Shown here one piece after another: positions 62,465-64,000 of a DNA stretch of 64,000 bases (its first letter is position 1; each line of letters begins with the position of its first letter). Position numbers and translations under genes: made by a program. Where the stretch lies: the NCBI RefSeq assembly GCF_034009455.1, contig NZ_CP125380.1, positions 3,609,501 to 3,673,500 on the forward strand, written 5' to 3'. This DNA comes from Pseudomonas sp. P5_109. Its GTDB lineage: Bacteria > Pseudomonadota > Gammaproteobacteria > Pseudomonadales > Pseudomonadaceae. A model generated the notes under the pieces. That model was not told the origin of the DNA. It was given only the letters and a program-made list of their open reading frames with translations, and did not search any database.

Positions 62465-63775
62465 ATGCAACCTTCGGTAAAAGCCCTGCTTGCCCTCACC
62501 TGCATGACCCTCAGCAGCGTCAGTCTTGGCGCCCAGACCTTGACCATCGCCACCGTCAACAACAGCGACATGATCCGCATGCAGAAGCTCTCGAAAACCT
62601 TCGAGGCCGAGCATCCTGACATCAGGCTCAATTGGGTGGTGCTCGAAGAAAACGTCCTGCGCCAGCGCCTGACCACCGACATCGCCACCCAGGGCGGGCA
62701 GTTCGATGTGCTGACCATCGGCATGTACGAAGCGGCACTCTGGGGCGCGAAGGGTTGGCTGGAGCCGATGAAGGACTTGCCGGCCAGCTATGTCCTCGAC
62801 GATGTGTTCCCGTCGGTGCGTGAAGGCCTTTCGGTCAAGGGCTCGCTGTACGCCCTGCCGTTCTACGCCGAAAGCTCGATCACCTACTACCGCACCGACC
62901 TGTTCAAGGACGCTGGCCTGAGCATGCCCGAGCGTCCGACCTGGGAGCAGATCGGCGACCTCGCGGGCAAACTCACCAACAAGGATAAAGAGCAGTACGG
63001 CATCTGCCTGCGCGGCAAGGCCGGCTGGGGTGAGAACATGGCGTTGATCAGCACCGTTGCCAACGCCTATGGCGCGCGCTGGTTCGATGAAAAGTGGCAG
63101 CCGGAATTCAACGGCCCCGAATGGAAAAACGCGCTGAACTTCTACGTCGATACCATGAAGAAATCCGGTCCGCCGGGTGCGTCGAGCAACGGTTTCAACG
63201 AGAACCTGGCACTGTTCAACAGTGGCAAATGCGCGATCTGGGTCGATGCCAGCGTCGCCGGCTCGTTCGTTACCGACAAGACCCAGAGCAAGGTCGCCGA
63301 TCACGTCGGTTTCACCTATGCGCCGCATCAAGTCACCGACAAGGGCTCGGCCTGGTTGTACTCCTGGGCCCTGGCCATTCCCACCAGTTCCAAAGCCAAG
63401 GACGCGGCGAAAATTTTCAGCGCCTGGGCCACGTCCAAGGAATACGGCGCTCTGGTCGCGGAAAAAGACGGCATCGCCAACGTACCACCGGGCACGCGGG
63501 CCTCGACCTACAGCGAGGCGTACATGAACGCCGCGCCGTTCGCCAAGGTCACCCTGGAGTCGCTCAAAGCCGCGGACCCAAGCAAGCCGGGCGCCAGGCC
63601 GGTGCCTTACATCGGGATTCAGTTGGTGACCATTCCCGAGTTCCAGGGCATTGGTACCCAGGTCGGCAAATCCTTCTCGGCGGCGCTGATCGGCCAGACC
63701 ACGGTCGACCAGGCCCTGGCGGCGGCCCAGCAAACCACTGAACGCGAAATGAAGCGCGCGGGTTATCCCAAGTAG
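62465..63775 (+). CDS. mtlE: Polyol (mannitol/sorbitol) ABC transporter binding protein MtlE
   Basis: A 436-residue family 1 binding protein. ATGs lie at 62462 and 62465; the second is chosen because AAAAGGAG ends six bases before it. A signal peptide is cleaved near SLGAQ. The mature part has TLTIATVNNSDMIRMQKLSK, DVLTIGMYEAALWG, LPFYAESSITYYRTDLFKDA and ERPTWEQIGDLAGKL, as in polyol binding proteins. It delivers mannitol, sorbitol or arabitol to the MtlFG permeases. A REP doublet separates it from mtlF, a usual way to give the binding protein more transcript than the permeases. Confidence 0.93.
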   Translation: MQPSVKALLALTCMTLSSVSLGAQTLTIATVNNSDMIRMQKLSKTFEAEHPDIRLNWVVLEENVLRQRLTTDIATQGGQFDVLTIGMYEAALWGAKGWLEPMKDLPASYVLDDVFPSVREGLSVKGSLYALPFYAESSITYYRTDLFKDAGLSMPERPTWEQIGDLAGKLTNKDKEQYGICLRGKAGWGENMALISTVANAYGARWFDEKWQPEFNGPEWKNALNFYVDTMKKSGPPGASSNGFNENLALFNSGKCAIWVDASVAGSFVTDKTQSKVADHVGFTYAPHQVTDKGSAWLYSWALAIPTSSKAKDAAKIFSAWATSKEYGALVAEKDGIANVPPGTRASTYSEAYMNAAPFAKVTLESLKAADPSKPGARPVPYIGIQLVTIPEFQGIGTQVGKSFSAALIGQTTVDQALAAAQQTTEREMKRAGYPK

Positions 63776-63787
63776 CCCCGTATCCAA

Positions 63788-63878
63788 TGTGGGAGCGGGC
63801 TTGCTCGCGAAAGCGGTATTCCAATCGCAAAAGCTGTGTCGGATGTACTGGCCTCTTCGCGAGCAAGCCCGCTCCCAC
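63788..63878. repeat. REP doublet between mtlE and mtlF
   Basis: TGTGGGAGCGGGCTTGCTCG and CGAGCAAGCCCGCTCCCACG arms, same variant as 62136-62226. It may stabilise the 3' end of the mtlE message. Confidence 0.92.
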
Positions 63879-63920
63879 GGTTGATCTTCATATGCCTGTA
63901 AATAATCGGTTTTGATCGCC

Positions 63921-64000
63921 ATGAATACTTCAACTGCCAAAGCTCATATGGACATTGCCCAGCCCCAGCGCAAAAGCCGCGTGGCCAACCCCGGCTGGTT
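63921..64000 (+). CDS. mtlF: Probable polyol ABC transporter permease MtlF (N-terminus only)
   Basis: An open frame starts at the ATG at 63921 and runs off the window after 26 codons (MNTSTAKAHMDIAQPQRKSR and on). The polar start with Gln/Arg/Lys before a PGW is usual for sugar permeases of this type. The name rests on gene order after mtlE. Confidence 0.65.
   Translation, partial: MNTSTAKAHMDIAQPQRKSRVANPGW

Overview
The window looks like the chromosome of a fluorescent Pseudomonas (P. fluorescens group). The pointers are high GC with Pseudomonas codon use, mexEF-oprN, the mannitol genes mtlR-mtlE, a DUF1652 protein, a polyamine binding protein with its oxidase, and many copies of the Pseudomonas REP palindrome (core TGTAGGAGCGAGCTTGCTCG or TGTAGGAGCTGGCTTGCCAG). 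No rRNA, tRNA, CRISPR array or prophage was seen.

Layout. 1-3344 (minus): a DNA-repair pair, a FAN1-like VRR-NUC nuclease and a DinG/XPD-like Fe-S helicase carrying its own N-terminal nuclease-like domain. 3554-4603: two small envelope proteins (YgdI/YgdR lipoprotein, LprI-MliC lysozyme-inhibitor type). 4649-8463 (minus): polyamine set (binding protein, cupin, FAD amine oxidase, AraC regulator with an NTF2-like domain). 8729-17782: DUF1652, three REP doublets, a UvrD-like helicase, a pirin, pgm, a MocR regulator and an unrecognised 491-residue protein. 18336-20541: quinone-oxidoreductase-like gene divergent from a LysR regulator. 20648-31138: an imino-acid (hydroxyproline-type) catabolic island: GntR regulator, amino-acid ABC transporter, fused aconitase X, proline-racemase-family protein, DapA-family lyase, MFS carrier and an Ldh_2-family imino-acid reductase. 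Three copies of GTATACGAAAT mark a likely GntR regulon. 31493-37359: mexEF-oprN. 37587-39025: an IS110/IS1111-family element inserted precisely in a REP. 39252-42529 (minus): AaeAB-like aromatic acid efflux genes. 42618-46901 (minus): a 1427-residue AT-richer toxin-like protein with a C-terminal ADP-ribosyltransferase fold. 47098-58606: a TPR protein, then a dense signalling locus in which a double-domain KaiC-like ATPase operon with a hybrid kinase runs head-on into an operon of a giant hybrid kinase, CheR, CheB, a second hybrid kinase and a response regulator, with one more regulator divergent. 58680-61067: a glycosyltransferase and a PI-PLC-like phosphodiesterase. 61218-64000: mtlR, mtlE and the first codons of mtlF.

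The most interesting material is the ADP-ribosyltransferase toxin candidate (with an RNKR site after an acidic tract), the KaiC/CheR/CheB kinase locus, and the IS1111 element, whose 3' non-coding end contains a 9-nt match spanning its own REP insertion point, as expected of a bridge-RNA target guide. All functional calls come from reading motifs by eye; no database search was run.
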